In this document: positions 47,728 through 57,917 of the stretch, in pieces
Position numbering within the stretch: the stretch's first letter is position 1
Layout of the letters: every line of letters starts with the position of its first letter
Source of the DNA: Pedobacter glucosidilyticus DSM 23534
GTDB lineage: Bacteria; Bacteroidota; Bacteroidia; Sphingobacteriales; Sphingobacteriaceae
DNA: 64,000 nucleotides
Direction of reading: 5' to 3'
Assembly: GCF_000425145.1 (NCBI RefSeq)
Contig: NZ_AULF01000009.1
Location: 140,098 to 204,097, forward strand
Translations under genes and position numbers: made by a program
The notes under the pieces: generated by a model
Seen by the model: only the letters and a program-made list of their open reading frames with translations
Told to the model about the DNA's origin: nothing
The model's database searches: none

Positions 47728-48387
47728 ATGATATTAATTAAACAAGTTAAGAGTTTATTATACAAAGAGATTTTATTAGAATGGCGTTCTAAATATGCCT
47801 TTAATGGTATTTTGCTCTATGTTATCTCTACCGTTTTTGTTTGTTATTTATCATTTAAAACTACTCCTCCTTTAGTTTGGAATGCGCTTTTCTGGATTAT
47901 TTTACTTTTTGCAGCTATCAATGCCATCGCAAAAAGTTTTATGCAAGAAAGTAAAGGTCGCTTGTTATACTATTATACCATTGCTAGTCCCCAGGCCATC
48001 ATTATCTCTAAAATTATTTATAACATTTTGTTGATGATCATCATGTCTGCCATCGCTTTTTTGGCTTATCAAATTGTGTTTCAAAACGCAGTTGCCAATT
48101 TAGGATTATACTTAATAGCAGTTTTATTAGGCAGTATTAGTTTTTCTACGGTTTTCACCATGATATCTGCTATAGCCTCTAAAGCAGGTAATAATGGTAC
48201 TTTAATGGCTATATTAAGTTTCCCTGTTATCATCCCGTTATTGATGCTGATTATTAAGCTCTCTAAAAATGCAATGGATGGCTTAGACCCTTCTGTTTCT
48301 TATGATGAAATTGGCGTTTTATGTCTCATTAATATCGTAGTAATTGCTGTTTCTTTATTACTATTTCCTTACCTTTGGCGAGATTAA
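47728..48387 (+). CDS. ccmB: heme exporter protein CcmB
   Basis: CcmB is the membrane subunit of the CcmAB transporter used in system I cytochrome c maturation. The 219-residue protein starts MILIKQVKSLLYKEILLEWRSKYAFNG and has about six membrane helices, with QESKGRLLYYYTIASPQAI in the first loop. It leads a ccmB-ccmC-ccmD cluster. The ATPase gene ccmA is not here and must lie elsewhere. Confidence 0.9.
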   Translation: MILIKQVKSLLYKEILLEWRSKYAFNGILLYVISTVFVCYLSFKTTPPLVWNALFWIILLFAAINAIAKSFMQESKGRLLYYYTIASPQAIIISKIIYNILLMIIMSAIAFLAYQIVFQNAVANLGLYLIAVLLGSISFSTVFTMISAIASKAGNNGTLMAILSFPVIIPLLMLIIKLSKNAMDGLDPSVSYDEIGVLCLINIVVIAVSLLLFPYLWRD

Positions 48388-48397
48388 TTTTTAAGCA

Positions 48398-49066
48398 ATG
48401 ATGTATAAAAATTGGTGGAAAGTGTTGGCTGTAATCTTAGTATTATTCTCCGTTACCGGAGGTTTATTGATAGCCGTTCCGGCACTTCCAATCTTACATG
48501 AAAGTATCAGAAATTTATATTATCATGTACCTATGTGGTTTGCCATGATTATTATTTACCTAGTTTCTGTTATTTATAGTATTAAATATTTGGGCTCAGG
48601 AAAAGAAAACGATGATTTAATTGCTGTAGAAAGTGTAAATACAGGTATTATTTTTGGTTTTTTGGGTTTAGGTACCGGCATGATTTGGGCAAACTTTACT
48701 TGGGGAGCACCTTGGCCAAATGATCCAAAATTAAATGGTTCTGCCATAGCTACTTTAATGTATCTGGCATACATCATCTTAAGAGGCTCTATTGATGAAG
48801 AGCAGAAAAGAGCAAAAATTTCTGCCATTTACAACATTTTCGCCTTCCCCATCATGGTAGTACTTATCTTTGTGTTACCACGATTAACAGATTCTTTACA
48901 TCCCGGTAACGGTGGAAACCCAGGTTTTGGTGCTTATGATTTGGATAGTAATATGCGTTATGTTTTTTATCCTGCTGTATTAGGATGGATTTTAGTAGCT
49001 ACCTGGATTATGACACTTCGCTATAGAATTAGAGTATTAGAAAATAAAAATAACCAAATTCAATAA
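48398..49066 (+). CDS. ccmC: cytochrome c maturation protein CcmC
   Basis: CcmC presents heme to CcmE during cytochrome c assembly. The 222-residue protein has six membrane helices, the heme-binding tryptophan-rich motif as ANFTWGAPWPNDPK near 105-118, and His residues in NLYYHVPMW and near SLHPGN as likely heme ligands. It lies 10 bases after ccmB and shares one base with ccmD (TAATG), so the three genes are an operon. Confidence 0.9.
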   Translation: MMYKNWWKVLAVILVLFSVTGGLLIAVPALPILHESIRNLYYHVPMWFAMIIIYLVSVIYSIKYLGSGKENDDLIAVESVNTGIIFGFLGLGTGMIWANFTWGAPWPNDPKLNGSAIATLMYLAYIILRGSIDEEQKRAKISAIYNIFAFPIMVVLIFVLPRLTDSLHPGNGGNPGFGAYDLDSNMRYVFYPAVLGWILVATWIMTLRYRIRVLENKNNQIQ

Positions 49067-49269
49067 TGAAAAGATTTTTCTCCTTAATCGCCATACTATT
49101 TTTGGTTGTACAATTTGCACAAGCACAGTCCGTTGAAATGGCAGAAACCCTACGTTCTTCTGGTAAAATTTACGTGGTAGTAGCTGTTATGGCTTTGTTA
49201 TTTTTGGGCTTGTTTTTTTACCTATTTTCTATAGATAGAAGATTGAAAAAAATCGAAAAGGATAAATAG
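49066..49269 (+). CDS. ccmD: CcmD family protein
   Basis: This 67-residue membrane protein has a cleavable-looking N-terminal signal (FSLIAILFLVVQFAQAQ), one C-terminal helix (IYVVVAVMALLFLGLFFYLF) and a short basic tail. CcmD-like proteins help release holo-CcmE from CcmABC. The Bacteroidota form carries the extra signal segment. Assignment rests on size, topology and overlap with ccmC. Confidence 0.82.
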   Translation: MKRFFSLIAILFLVVQFAQAQSVEMAETLRSSGKIYVVVAVMALLFLGLFFYLFSIDRRLKKIEKDK

Positions 49270-49410
49270 GCTTCATCTTCCTTAAAAACAAACATTTAAA
49301 ACAAAAATGCCCCTGTGTGGTTAAAACACTAAGGTTTTATCAATTTGCAGAAGACAAATATTTCTCTCAACTTGTATAAAATTTTTTTATAAACCATAAA
49401 AATTACTACT

Positions 49411-50844
49411 ATGACCAAAGCAGGCGAGGTTATTTTTGATGACTACCATTTTTTTAATGATGTATGCCAATATGTAGATCAGGCAGCAGCATTTACCAAT
49501 CATGATAAAGGCTTATTAGAACAAATAAAAGCCTGTAATAGCATCTATCATCTTCAATTTCCTATTAGAAAAGGCAATAGTTACGAGATTATTCATGCTT
49601 GGCGTGTACAACACTCTCACCACATGTTGCCTACCAAAGGCGGCATCAGATATAGCGATATCGTAAACGAAGATGAAGTTATGGCTCTTGCGGCTTTAAT
49701 GACATATAAATGCGCTATTGTTAATGTTCCTTTTGGTGGTGCTAAAGGCGGTATCAAAATCAATCCTAAAAACTACACGGTTGCAGAATTGGAAAACATT
49801 ACTAGGCGTTATACAGTAGAACTTATTAAGAAAAACTTTATAGGCCCTGGTATTGATGTGCCAGCGCCAGATTACGGTACCGGAGAACGCGAAATGTCTT
49901 GGATTGCTGATACCTATTTAACCATGAACCCCGGTTCTTTAGACGCTTTGGGTTGTGTTACAGGTAAGCCTATTGCTTTACATGGTATTGCAGGCAGAAG
50001 AGAAGCAACAGGCAGAGGTGTAGCTTATGCGGTGAGAGAATGTGTTTCTGTTGCAGAAGATATGAAAGCATTAGGCTTAACAGCAGGTATTGATGGGAAA
50101 CGCATTATTGTACAAGGTTTAGGTAATGTTGGTTTCCATGCAGCTAAATTTTTAAGTGAGCAAGGTGGTATTATTGTAGGTATCTGCGAGTTTGATGGAG
50201 CTATTTACAATGCCAACGGTTTAGATGTTAATGATGTAGTAAGACACAGGAAAGAAACTGGTAGTATTTTAGGATACGCAAAAGCTACATCAGAGTTTGA
50301 ACACTCTGCTGAAGGTTTAGAGCAAGATTGCGATATATTGGTTCCTGCAGCTTTAGAAAATCAAATTACCATAACTAACGTTGCCAGAATAAAAGCTAAA
50401 ATTATTGCTGAAGGTGCTAATGGTCCAACCACACCAGATGCGGCAGATTTCTTTATTAAAAATGGTGGAATGATTATTCCTGATATGTATGCTAACGCAG
50501 GTGGGGTTACAGTTTCTTATTTTGAATGGTTAAAAAATTTATCTCACGTAGCTTTCGGTAGAATGGATAGGAGATACGATGAAACCAATAACTTGAATAT
50601 CTTAAGCATGATAGAAAGCACTACTGGGGTTACTTTAACCCCTCAGCAAAGAGCTATGATAGCCAAAGGGCCATCAGAATTAGAATTGGTAAACTCTGGT
50701 TTAGAGGATACCATGGTAAGATCTTACCATGAGATAAGAGAAATTAAAAATGTTAAAAATACAGGTAGTTTAAGAACAGCCGCCTTTGTTGCTGCTGTTG
50801 ATAAAATAGCCGTTTCTTACATGAATATGGGTATTTGGCCTTAA
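49411..50844 (+). CDS. glutamate dehydrogenase (Glu/Leu/Phe/Val dehydrogenase family)
   Basis: The 477-residue enzyme probably interconverts glutamate and 2-oxoglutarate. The substrate domain has [38 protein letters not shown] with catalytic Lys, followed by [18 protein letters not shown]. The NAD-binding fold has [15 protein letters not shown]. Length and sequence suit the hexameric or NAD-type branch. Leucine-type dehydrogenases are shorter, so glutamate is favoured, without proof. It has its own terminator at 50861. Confidence 0.88.
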   Translation: MTKAGEVIFDDYHFFNDVCQYVDQAAAFTNHDKGLLEQIKACNSIYHLQFPIRKGNSYEIIHAWRVQHSHHMLPTKGGIRYSDIVNEDEVMALAALMTYKCAIVNVPFGGAKGGIKINPKNYTVAELENITRRYTVELIKKNFIGPGIDVPAPDYGTGEREMSWIADTYLTMNPGSLDALGCVTGKPIALHGIAGRREATGRGVAYAVRECVSVAEDMKALGLTAGIDGKRIIVQGLGNVGFHAAKFLSEQGGIIVGICEFDGAIYNANGLDVNDVVRHRKETGSILGYAKATSEFEHSAEGLEQDCDILVPAALENQITITNVARIKAKIIAEGANGPTTPDAADFFIKNGGMIIPDMYANAGGVTVSYFEWLKNLSHVAFGRMDRRYDETNNLNILSMIESTTGVTLTPQQRAMIAKGPSELELVNSGLEDTMVRSYHEIREIKNVKNTGSLRTAAFVAAVDKIAVSYMNMGIWP

Positions 50845-50860
50845 GTTAAACTTAAAGGTA

Positions 50861-50896
50861 AAAAAGCTATTGGAGAATTTTCCAATAGCTTTTTTT
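50861..50896. terminator. bidirectional terminator between glutamate dehydrogenase and porin genes
   Basis: AAAAAGCTATTGGA (50861-50874) pairs perfectly with TCCAATAGCTTTTT (50881-50894) around a 6-nt loop, with A and T runs on the two sides. Confidence 0.93.
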
Positions 50897-50915
50897 ATGT
50901 TTTGGTTGCTGCAAC

Positions 50916-52145
50916 TTAGAAATTAACTTGTGCCTGTATTCTCAGCAAGCTCCCTCTTTGTAAGTTATCCTGAAGGGCAAAATCTTCAAATCTTCTGGAA
51001 GAAAAAGTATAGTTAACTACCAATTCTAAGAATTTATTAGGCTCCCATTCTGCACCAACTTCTAGCTCTTTTACTAAGTAGCTGCGGGCATCTCTTTCAT
51101 GTTTTTTGCCACCATCATAATATTGCGCTTTAATGAATGGATATAACAAGTGCTTGTTAATTTTAGCCATATAATTCAACATCACATAACCACCGTTTAA
51201 AGATTTTACTTCAACAGAGTCTGTTTGTTTGTTAAACTCTGGTCCTTTACCAATATTATATTCTGCTTGTAAACCAAATGGTTGAGGGTAGACTACCAAA
51301 GTTGCAGCAATTCTTTGGTCTAAATAGTTTCTGTTAGCATTGGTTTTAACACCAGAACTTAATTGGTCTGTAGCCATTACATATTTACCAGTATAAGCTT
51401 GTATACCAGGTTCTATAAACTGTTTGCCAAACAAAAAAGGATAAGATAAACGAGCTATTAAATGTTGCTTGTTATTTAAATCTGCTCTGTTAGCGGTTTG
51501 CCCATTATAGGCGCCAAAGCCAAAAACACCATAATCTCCAGAGCCTTTTAAACCTAGTTTAATCAAATCAGAAAATCTTTGTCTAATTTCTTTTGGTGCC
51601 CAGTAAAAGAATAAACCTAAATCACGTTCGTTAGCTGCTGCGCTATTAATAGCATCATTACGGTCTAAAGAGATTCTGTTTTGGCTAGATTGCATGTTCT
51701 CAAAACCATAAGGTATTTTACTCTGGCCAAATCTAAACCTAAATTCATTATCGCTATCTAAGCCTACATCAACATAAGCATCTCTTATTTGTCCAAAATT
51801 AGATGAAGTACCTGCTGAACTAGCAAAATCTGGTTGAATGTAAATATAAACCTGTTTACTTATTTGCCCAAAAAAGATGAGTCGGATTCGTCTTAAGAAG
51901 AAATCTCCTCCATCTCCCCAAGATCTGTCGCATTGTTCGCATTTTAAGTCTGGGTTACTTTCTAGAAGTCCGTTATACCTTAATTGCGCATAACCTCTTA
52001 ATGAAATTTTATCGTACCATTTCTCTGTTGATGTTTTAGGCTTTAATACTAAAGTATCTTTAGTTTGAGCTTGAGATAAATGAGAAAAAGTAAGCATTAT
52101 AAACAGTAAAAGGCAACTTAATACATTAACAGCTTTTAAATACAT
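50916..52145 (-). CDS. phosphate-selective porin O/P family outer membrane protein
   Basis: The 409-residue protein begins with a signal peptide (LLLFIMLTFSHLSQAQ). The body is alternating beta strands ending in the aromatic LLRIQAQVNF expected of an outer-membrane barrel. The segments FFLRRIRLIFFGQISKQVYIYIQPDFA and RFRFGQSKIPYGFENMQSS are typical of the OprO/OprP family. The specific solute is unknown. CAAAATTA at 52182-52189 reads as a -7 element on the minus strand, placing transcription about 30 bases before the ATG. Confidence 0.88.
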   Translation of the reverse strand: MYLKAVNVLSCLLLFIMLTFSHLSQAQTKDTLVLKPKTSTEKWYDKISLRGYAQLRYNGLLESNPDLKCEQCDRSWGDGGDFFLRRIRLIFFGQISKQVYIYIQPDFASSAGTSSNFGQIRDAYVDVGLDSDNEFRFRFGQSKIPYGFENMQSSQNRISLDRNDAINSAAANERDLGLFFYWAPKEIRQRFSDLIKLGLKGSGDYGVFGFGAYNGQTANRADLNNKQHLIARLSYPFLFGKQFIEPGIQAYTGKYVMATDQLSSGVKTNANRNYLDQRIAATLVVYPQPFGLQAEYNIGKGPEFNKQTDSVEVKSLNGGYVMLNYMAKINKHLLYPFIKAQYYDGGKKHERDARSYLVKELEVGAEWEPNKFLELVVNYTFSSRRFEDFALQDNLQRGSLLRIQAQVNF

Positions 52146-52278
52146 GAATAAATAATTGTTAAGTAAATATTAAAATCGATGCAAAATTAATATTATGATA
52201 ACAATAGCTTAATTAAATTGAAAAGTTAATGATTTGTTAATATTAAATTAACGTTTCTGCTGAAATACTTGCAAAAAC

Positions 52279-55200
52279 TTACATGTTTCGCCTGTACTGT
52301 CCACCAACTTCATAAAGTGCTTGAGATAATTGCCCTAAAGAGCAATATTTTGTGGCTTCCATTAAACTTTCAAATATATTGCCGTTTTGGATGGCTACTT
52401 TTTTCAACGCATCTATCTCTATGCTTGCTTTATCCAAATTTCTTGCCTTAAATGCCTCAAGCGTTTGTATTTGATATTCTTTTTCTTCTGTAGTCGCCCT
52501 AATAACTTCTCCCGGCGCAACCGTAGGAGAACCATCTTTACTTAAAAAGGTATTTACACCAATAATAGGGAAATCCCCATTATGCTTAAGCGTTTCGTAG
52601 TGTAAAGATTCTTCTTGTATTTTGCTTCTTTGGTACATGGTTTCCATAGCACCTAAAACTCCACCACGCTCATTTAACCTGTTAAATTCTAGTAATACAG
52701 CTTCTTCAACTAAATCTGTAAGCTCTTCTATAATAAAAGCACCTTGTAAAGGATTTTCGTTTTTAGCTAAGCCTAATTCTTTATTAATGATGAGTTGTAT
52801 CGCCATAGCTCTTCGTACAGATGCTTCTGTTGGTGTGGTTATAGCCTCGTCATAAGCGTTGGTGTGTAAAGAGTTGCAATTATCATAAATAGCATAAAGC
52901 GCTTGTAATGTAGTTCTGATGTCGTTAAAGTCAATCTCTTGGGCATGTAATGACCTTCCGGAGGTTTGGATATGGTATTTCAATTTCTGAGATCTATCAT
53001 TTCCTTTATATTTCTCTTTGATAGCTTTAGCCCAAATTCTTCTGGCTACTCTTCCTATCACGGCATATTCTGGGTCTATTCCGTTAGAAAAAAAGAAAGA
53101 TAAATTAGGGGCAAAATCATCAATATGCATTCCTCTACTTAAATAATATTCCACAAAAGTGAAACCATTTGCCAAAGTAAATGCTAATTGCGTAATGGGG
53201 TTTGCACCAGCCTCTGCAATATGATAGCCAGATATAGAGACGGAGTAAAAGTTTCTAACCTTTTGGTCTATGAAATATTGCTGTATATCGCCCATCATTC
53301 TTAAAGCAAACTCTGTGGAGAAAATACAAGTATTTTGGGCTTGGTCTTCTTTTAAAATATCTGCTTGTACAGTGCCTCTTACCGTTGCTATTGCTTTTTC
53401 TTTGATTTGGTTATAGATAGCTGATGGTAAAACTTCATCCCCAGTAACTCCTAAAAGCATTAAGCCTAGCCCATTATTACCTTCTGGTAAAGCTCCGTTA
53501 TAAACTGGTCTTGCTTGTTTTTTAGCTTCATAAATTGCTTGTATTTTAGCTTCAATCTCTGCTTCTAAACCGTTTTCTTTGATATAAATTTCACATTGTT
53601 GGTCAATAGCGGCATTCATGAAAAAACCTAAGAGCATGGGCGCTGGTCCGTTAATCGTCATAGATACTGATGTGCTAGGGTCGCACAAATTAAAGCCAGA
53701 GTAGAGCTTCTTAGCATCATCTAAAGTAGCAATACTTACACCCGAGTTTCCAATTTTACCATAAACATCGGGTCTAATATGTGGGTCTTCGCCGTATAAG
53801 GTAACAGAGTCAAATGCAGTTGATAATCTTTTTGCATCCTGACCTAAAGATACATAATGGAATCTTTTATTGGTACGTTCTGGGCCACCTTCACCAGCAA
53901 ACATTCTGGTTGGGTCTTCACCTGCTCTTTTTAAAGGGAAAACTCCCGCAGCATAAGGAAATTCTCCAGGTAAATTTTCGGTAAGTAACCATCTTAAAAC
54001 ATCGCCCCAAGCTTTGTATTTAGGTAAGGAAATTTTAGGGATTTTAAGTTTTGATAAAGAAACTGTTTTTAAAGCCTGTTTAATTTGTTTATCTCTAACC
54101 TGATAAACAAATTCATCCTGCTGATATTTTTCTAAAGTTTGAGGCCATTCTTTCAACAGATTTTTACAATACGTGTCTAATTGTTCTTCTAGGTGATTGT
54201 AAATTTCTTTTAGAGCCTCAGCAGCTTGTTCTTGTTTGTAAGCTAAGGATAAATCTGCCGCTCCATTAACTTGATACATCTTTTGAGCAATGCCTGCTTG
54301 CTGCGCTACCCAACTAGCATAAGCAAAATTTGCTTCTGTTATTTCTGCTAAATATCGACTTCTATGTGGTGGGATGATATATTTTTTTTCATGATCCGCA
54401 GTAGCAATATCAGTTTTAATATGGAAATTTAAGCCTGTTTTTGTTTCTATTTGATGGATGATGGCCTTAAATAGCTGATTGGTTCCAGGGTCATTAAACT
54501 GAGATGCCATCGTAGTGAAGATGGGTAAATCTTCATCAGGAGTTTCAAACAATAAATGGTTGCGCTTAAATTGCTTTCTTACATCTCTTATAGCATCTTG
54601 CGCTCCTTTTTTATCTGATTTATTGATGGCTACCAAATCAGCAAAATCAAGCATATCAATTTTTTCTAGTTGTGTGGCGGCACCAAATTCAGGTGTCATC
54701 ACATATAAAGAAACATCCACATAATCGGTAATTGCAGTATCAGACTGGCCAATACCCGATGTTTCTACAATTATCATATCAAAACCAGCAGCTTTACAAA
54801 TAGCTATAGACTCTTCAATATGTTTAGAAAGTGCCAAATTAGCTTGTCTTGTAGCTAAAGAACGCATATACACCCTGGGCGTATTAATCGCATTCATGCG
54901 GATACGGTCGCCTAGAAGTGCTCCACCGGTTTTTCTTTTAGATGGATCTACCGAGATAATGGCTAAACTCTTATCTGTATAAGTTAAAAAGCGCCTTACT
55001 AATTCATCTGTTAAAGATGATTTTCCTGCACCACCCGTTCCAGTAATGCCTAAAACTGGAGTAACCTTCCCATCAAGATTTTTTAATGCATTAATGAAAT
55101 TTTCATGTTTTTGAGCATCATTTTCTGCAAGTGTTATACAGCGAGCTATTTCTTGAAAATCTTTGTTTTTTATATTTGATAATTCAGGTTTATAAATCTC

Positions 55201-55644
55201 AATCGGATTAAAATCGCAACTTTCAAGCATGTAATTAATCATGCCTTGTAAGCCCATCGTACGGCCATCATCCGGAGAGAATATTTTAGCAATACCATAT
55301 TGGTGCAGCTCTTCTATTTCTTCTTGCAAAATAACGCCTCCGCCACCACCAAAAATTTTAATATGATTTGCTTGTTTTTCTTTCAGCAAGTCAAACATAT
55401 ATTTAAAATATTCGATATGCCCGCCTTGGTAAGATGTTAGCGCAATGCCTTGCACATCTTCCTGTATAGCGCAGTTTACAACCTCTTCAACAGATCTGTT
55501 ATGCCCTAAATGTATAACCTCAGCTCCAGACGATTGTAAAATCCTTCTCATGATGTTGATAGTGGCATCATGACCGTCAAATAAGGAGGCTGCCGTTACA
55601 AATCGTATTTTATTTTTTGGTTTATAAATGGAGTTTTCTTGCAT
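52279..55644 (-). CDS. icmF: fused acyl-CoA mutase, IcmF type
   Basis: This single 1121-residue chain has three parts. A B12-binding domain comes first ([15 protein letters not shown] near 16-30, then FGGGGG). A MeaB-like GTPase chaperone follows from about 185 ([20 protein letters not shown]). The acyl-CoA mutase barrel begins near 545 ([41 protein letters not shown]). IcmF enzymes interconvert isobutyryl-CoA and butyryl-CoA, and some act on pivalyl-CoA. Substrate cannot be settled by eye. CAAATTTA at 55667-55674 is a -7 element on the minus strand. Confidence 0.93.
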   Translation of the reverse strand: MQENSIYKPKNKIRFVTAASLFDGHDATINIMRRILQSSGAEVIHLGHNRSVEEVVNCAIQEDVQGIALTSYQGGHIEYFKYMFDLLKEKQANHIKIFGGGGGVILQEEIEELHQYGIAKIFSPDDGRTMGLQGMINYMLESCDFNPIEIYKPELSNIKNKDFQEIARCITLAENDAQKHENFINALKNLDGKVTPVLGITGTGGAGKSSLTDELVRRFLTYTDKSLAIISVDPSKRKTGGALLGDRIRMNAINTPRVYMRSLATRQANLALSKHIEESIAICKAAGFDMIIVETSGIGQSDTAITDYVDVSLYVMTPEFGAATQLEKIDMLDFADLVAINKSDKKGAQDAIRDVRKQFKRNHLLFETPDEDLPIFTTMASQFNDPGTNQLFKAIIHQIETKTGLNFHIKTDIATADHEKKYIIPPHRSRYLAEITEANFAYASWVAQQAGIAQKMYQVNGAADLSLAYKQEQAAEALKEIYNHLEEQLDTYCKNLLKEWPQTLEKYQQDEFVYQVRDKQIKQALKTVSLSKLKIPKISLPKYKAWGDVLRWLLTENLPGEFPYAAGVFPLKRAGEDPTRMFAGEGGPERTNKRFHYVSLGQDAKRLSTAFDSVTLYGEDPHIRPDVYGKIGNSGVSIATLDDAKKLYSGFNLCDPSTSVSMTINGPAPMLLGFFMNAAIDQQCEIYIKENGLEAEIEAKIQAIYEAKKQARPVYNGALPEGNNGLGLMLLGVTGDEVLPSAIYNQIKEKAIATVRGTVQADILKEDQAQNTCIFSTEFALRMMGDIQQYFIDQKVRNFYSVSISGYHIAEAGANPITQLAFTLANGFTFVEYYLSRGMHIDDFAPNLSFFFSNGIDPEYAVIGRVARRIWAKAIKEKYKGNDRSQKLKYHIQTSGRSLHAQEIDFNDIRTTLQALYAIYDNCNSLHTNAYDEAITTPTEASVRRAMAIQLIINKELGLAKNENPLQGAFIIEELTDLVEEAVLLEFNRLNERGGVLGAMETMYQRSKIQEESLHYETLKHNGDFPIIGVNTFLSKDGSPTVAPGEVIRATTEEKEYQIQTLEAFKARNLDKASIEIDALKKVAIQNGNIFESLMEATKYCSLGQLSQALYEVGGQYRRNM

Positions 55645-55666
55645 AGCGCTGAAGAGTTTTTAAAAA

Positions 55667-55674
55667 CAAATTTA
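55667..55674 (-). promoter_or_regulatory. -7 promoter element for the IcmF-type mutase gene
   Basis: The minus strand reads TAAATTTG, an exact TAnnTTTG, ending 22 bases before the ATG. A TTTG lies 16 bases further upstream (55691-55694), shorter than the usual 19-21, so only the -7 element is firm. Confidence 0.42.
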
Positions 55675-55791
55675 ACTAATTGATGATGGACAAAAGCCTT
55701 TAATTCGTAATAATCTTATGGCTGTTTATAGGGGCAAAAAAATAGGGAGCTAATTTTCATCGGCTCCCTATTAAAAACTTATTCTTATCTC

Positions 55792-56625
55792 TTAATTATT
55801 AACCACTAATATTGGTTTTTTAGCTATTCTGGCCAATTTAACAGCTACTGAATCTAAATAATCTCCATCTTTTAATAAATGGTTTTTATTAATCATACTG
55901 TAAACATCACCCAATAAATATTCATGAATTAAGTCTGGATATTTTTGTATATCTAAACGTCTCAGGTTCTCCAAACTCATTTTACAATCGTTTACTCTTC
56001 CTGCAAAGCAATCGTTAAATAGTTGCTTTCCGTATTCAATATCTAAATCAGGTATACCATTATCAGAAGCGTGTGCTATTGTTAAATCGCAGTTCAAGTG
56101 TTTAGCTACTTGTCCAAAAGCTCTCATAAATCTTACCTCAGTAAACCTAATATCAGTACAATAAATAATACTTTTAAGCTGCTGTGGTTCTTGTACATCA
56201 TCAGCGATAAACAAAACTGGACATTTAGCGTCATTCACAATTTTAGAAGTTAAGGCATCTAACCTTATCCCTTTTTCATCCACATAAGCGCAATTGATGA
56301 TGATAAATTGGGTATCTATAACCTGTTTAAAACGATGTTCTGATTTTAGAACCTCCTGTGCGTTATAAATGGGATAGTGTATTTGATTAGAAAAATTACC
56401 TTGTAAAAACTCAGGTAATAAAGTTGTTTGATCTACCTGTTTAGAATAGACTTCACTACTGTCTGTTTCTGCAACAAGGTTAAGTTGTTTCTCTCTGGTG
56501 CTTTGTTTAAGTTGTGTGTCGCAAAATGCTGATTTTGCTTCTGTAACTTTAGAAATAGACGTTATCCACTGCAAAACTGAAGTGCTGGCGGCCTTGAAAT
56601 TAACGAAATGACTAATATTTTTCAT
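55792..56625 (-). CDS. universal-stress-protein-like protein
   Basis: ATG 56625 gives 277 residues (ATG 56661 would add 12). The protein looks like two degenerate Usp domains: the first ends around CPVLFIADDVQEPQQLKSIIYCTD, the second begins there (FMRAFGQVAKHLNCDLTIAHA) and ends AVKLARIAKKPILVVNN. I see no clear G-x2-G-x9-G-S/T ATP motif, so nucleotide binding is doubtful. An inverted repeat spans the two candidate start codons. Confidence 0.7.
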   Translation of the reverse strand: MKNISHFVNFKAASTSVLQWITSISKVTEAKSAFCDTQLKQSTREKQLNLVAETDSSEVYSKQVDQTTLLPEFLQGNFSNQIHYPIYNAQEVLKSEHRFKQVIDTQFIIINCAYVDEKGIRLDALTSKIVNDAKCPVLFIADDVQEPQQLKSIIYCTDIRFTEVRFMRAFGQVAKHLNCDLTIAHASDNGIPDLDIEYGKQLFNDCFAGRVNDCKMSLENLRRLDIQKYPDLIHEYLLGDVYSMINKNHLLKDGDYLDSVAVKLARIAKKPILVVNN

Positions 56626-56636
56626 GAGATAATAAA

Positions 56637-56666
56637 TTGTGATATGAACAGTTTCATCCATCACAA
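56637..56666. repeat. inverted repeat at the Usp-like gene start
   Basis: TTGTGAT (56637-56643) and ATCACAA (56660-56666) are perfect inverted arms with a second inner pair TGAA/TTCA (56645-56648 with 56653-56656). The TGTGA/TCACA arms recall Crp-type half-sites but are 16 bases apart rather than 6, so this may be an mRNA hairpin or a different operator. Confidence 0.45.
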
Positions 56667-56706
56667 TTTTTAAACCACTTATTGTATCATCACAAAAAAA
56701 ATAGAA

Positions 56707-56877
56707 TTATTTTTTTCTTTGGCCTGGGGCAAAAGGTTTGGCAGATTTACTACCTGTCATTTTCTTGGCTTGTCCGGGAGGTACTTTACCACTATTTCCG
56801 GCTGTTTGGTAGGCACAACCAGAAAGTATAAATGCAAAAATTACAAATGCACTAAAGACTAATTTTAAATGTTTCAT
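56707..56877 (-). CDS. small lipoprotein with PPGQAKK motif
   Basis: The 56-residue protein translates from ATG 56877 to TAA 56707. It has a signal peptide MKHLKLVFSAFVIFAFILSG followed by lipobox Cys21, then a short basic chain with KVPPGQAKKMTGSKSAKPFA and an end rich in Gln, Arg and Lys. I recall similar PPGQAKK-type mini-lipoproteins in Sphingobacteriaceae but no function. CAAAACTA at 56902-56909 is a -7 element on the minus strand, about 25 bases upstream. The gene sits in the gap between corA and the Usp-like gene. Confidence 0.78.
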   Translation of the reverse strand: MKHLKLVFSAFVIFAFILSGCAYQTAGNSGKVPPGQAKKMTGSKSAKPFAPGQRKK

Positions 56878-56906
56878 GTTTTATTTTTTTGAAACATGAT
56901 GCAAAA

Positions 56907-57860
56907 CTAAAGCCATTTCTTTTTCTTAAAATAGATTAAAGTACCAAAAGAAGAAACAAACATGAATAGGATGGCTAGCGCATACCCATACTGCCAATCA
57001 AGCTCGGGCATAAGTTTAAAGTTCATACCATAAATGCTGGCAATTAAGGTAGGAGGCATAAAGGCAACCGTAGCAACGGTAAATATCTTGATGATACGGT
57101 TTTGCTCAATATTAATTAAACCCATAAAAGTGTCTTGAAGATACTCTAATCGCTCAAAAGCAAATTTATTATGTTCTAATAAGGAGCTAATATCTTTAAT
57201 CATGATTCTTAACACGCCCATATATTCCTGTGGAAAAGTTGATGATTTCATCAGGGCAGAAATCATTCTTTGCTTATCAATGATGTTTTCTCTCAACATC
57301 ATATTATCATTTTGGAGCGATGAAATCTTTAATAAATCTTCTTCATCTACTTTTTCGCTGGTTGCTTTTAAACTTTTATTTAGTTCTGATATTACTTTGG
57401 CGATATTTTCAATCAAATCTGCATCTTGGTCTATACAGGTTTCTAAAATGGTAGAAAGTATCTGGAAACCATTAACATACAAAGTTGGGTTGGCCTTTAT
57501 TTTTTTTACAGATTCTCCAAAAGTTTTTAAATCATCATCTCTGTAAGTAAATAATATACCTTTTTCAAGGATGATAGAAACCGGACTATAATCAAAACCG
57601 TGTTGCCTTACAGATAAAAAATTAGAATTAATGATAATTTCGTTATCCATCTCGCTAAAGCGTGATGAACTTTCTATCTCTTGAGATTCTTCTTCTGATG
57701 AGTATTTGATATCAAAATAAGTTTCTATCGTAACTTTTTCCTCTACAGTTGGGTTCTGCAAATCTACCCAAACCAAGCTTTCCATAGGTATTTCCCTTAA
57801 AAGCTCTACATCTGTCTCTTTTGCAAGGCGGGTATTTTTTTTATAATAGATTCTCAGCAT
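56907..57860 (-). CDS. corA: CorA-family magnesium/cobalt transporter
   Basis: The 317-residue protein has a large cytoplasmic N-terminal domain with long helices and two C-terminal membrane helices (FTVATVAFMPPTLIASIYGMNF and YALAILFMFVSSFGTLIYF). The signature GMN follows the first helix. It forms a pentameric divalent-cation channel, mainly for magnesium. It is divergent from the radical SAM gene across a 57-base spacer containing at least one -7 element. Confidence 0.94.
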   Translation of the reverse strand: MLRIYYKKNTRLAKETDVELLREIPMESLVWVDLQNPTVEEKVTIETYFDIKYSSEEESQEIESSSRFSEMDNEIIINSNFLSVRQHGFDYSPVSIILEKGILFTYRDDDLKTFGESVKKIKANPTLYVNGFQILSTILETCIDQDADLIENIAKVISELNKSLKATSEKVDEEDLLKISSLQNDNMMLRENIIDKQRMISALMKSSTFPQEYMGVLRIMIKDISSLLEHNKFAFERLEYLQDTFMGLINIEQNRIIKIFTVATVAFMPPTLIASIYGMNFKLMPELDWQYGYALAILFMFVSSFGTLIYFKKKKWL

Positions 57861-57891
57861 CGTTCATCAATTTGTATTAATCATCATTTCG

Positions 57892-57899
57892 TATCTTTG
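57892..57899 (+). promoter_or_regulatory. -7 promoter element for the radical SAM gene
   Basis: TATCTTTG is an exact TAnnTTTG, 18 bases before the GTG start. The next bases, CAAAAATA (57900-57907), read as TATTTTTG on the other strand and could serve corA, so two back-to-back elements may share this spot. The -33 TTTG at 57871-57874 is 17 bases away, slightly short. Confidence 0.55.
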
Positions 57900-57917
57900 C
57901 AAAAATATCTTTAAATA

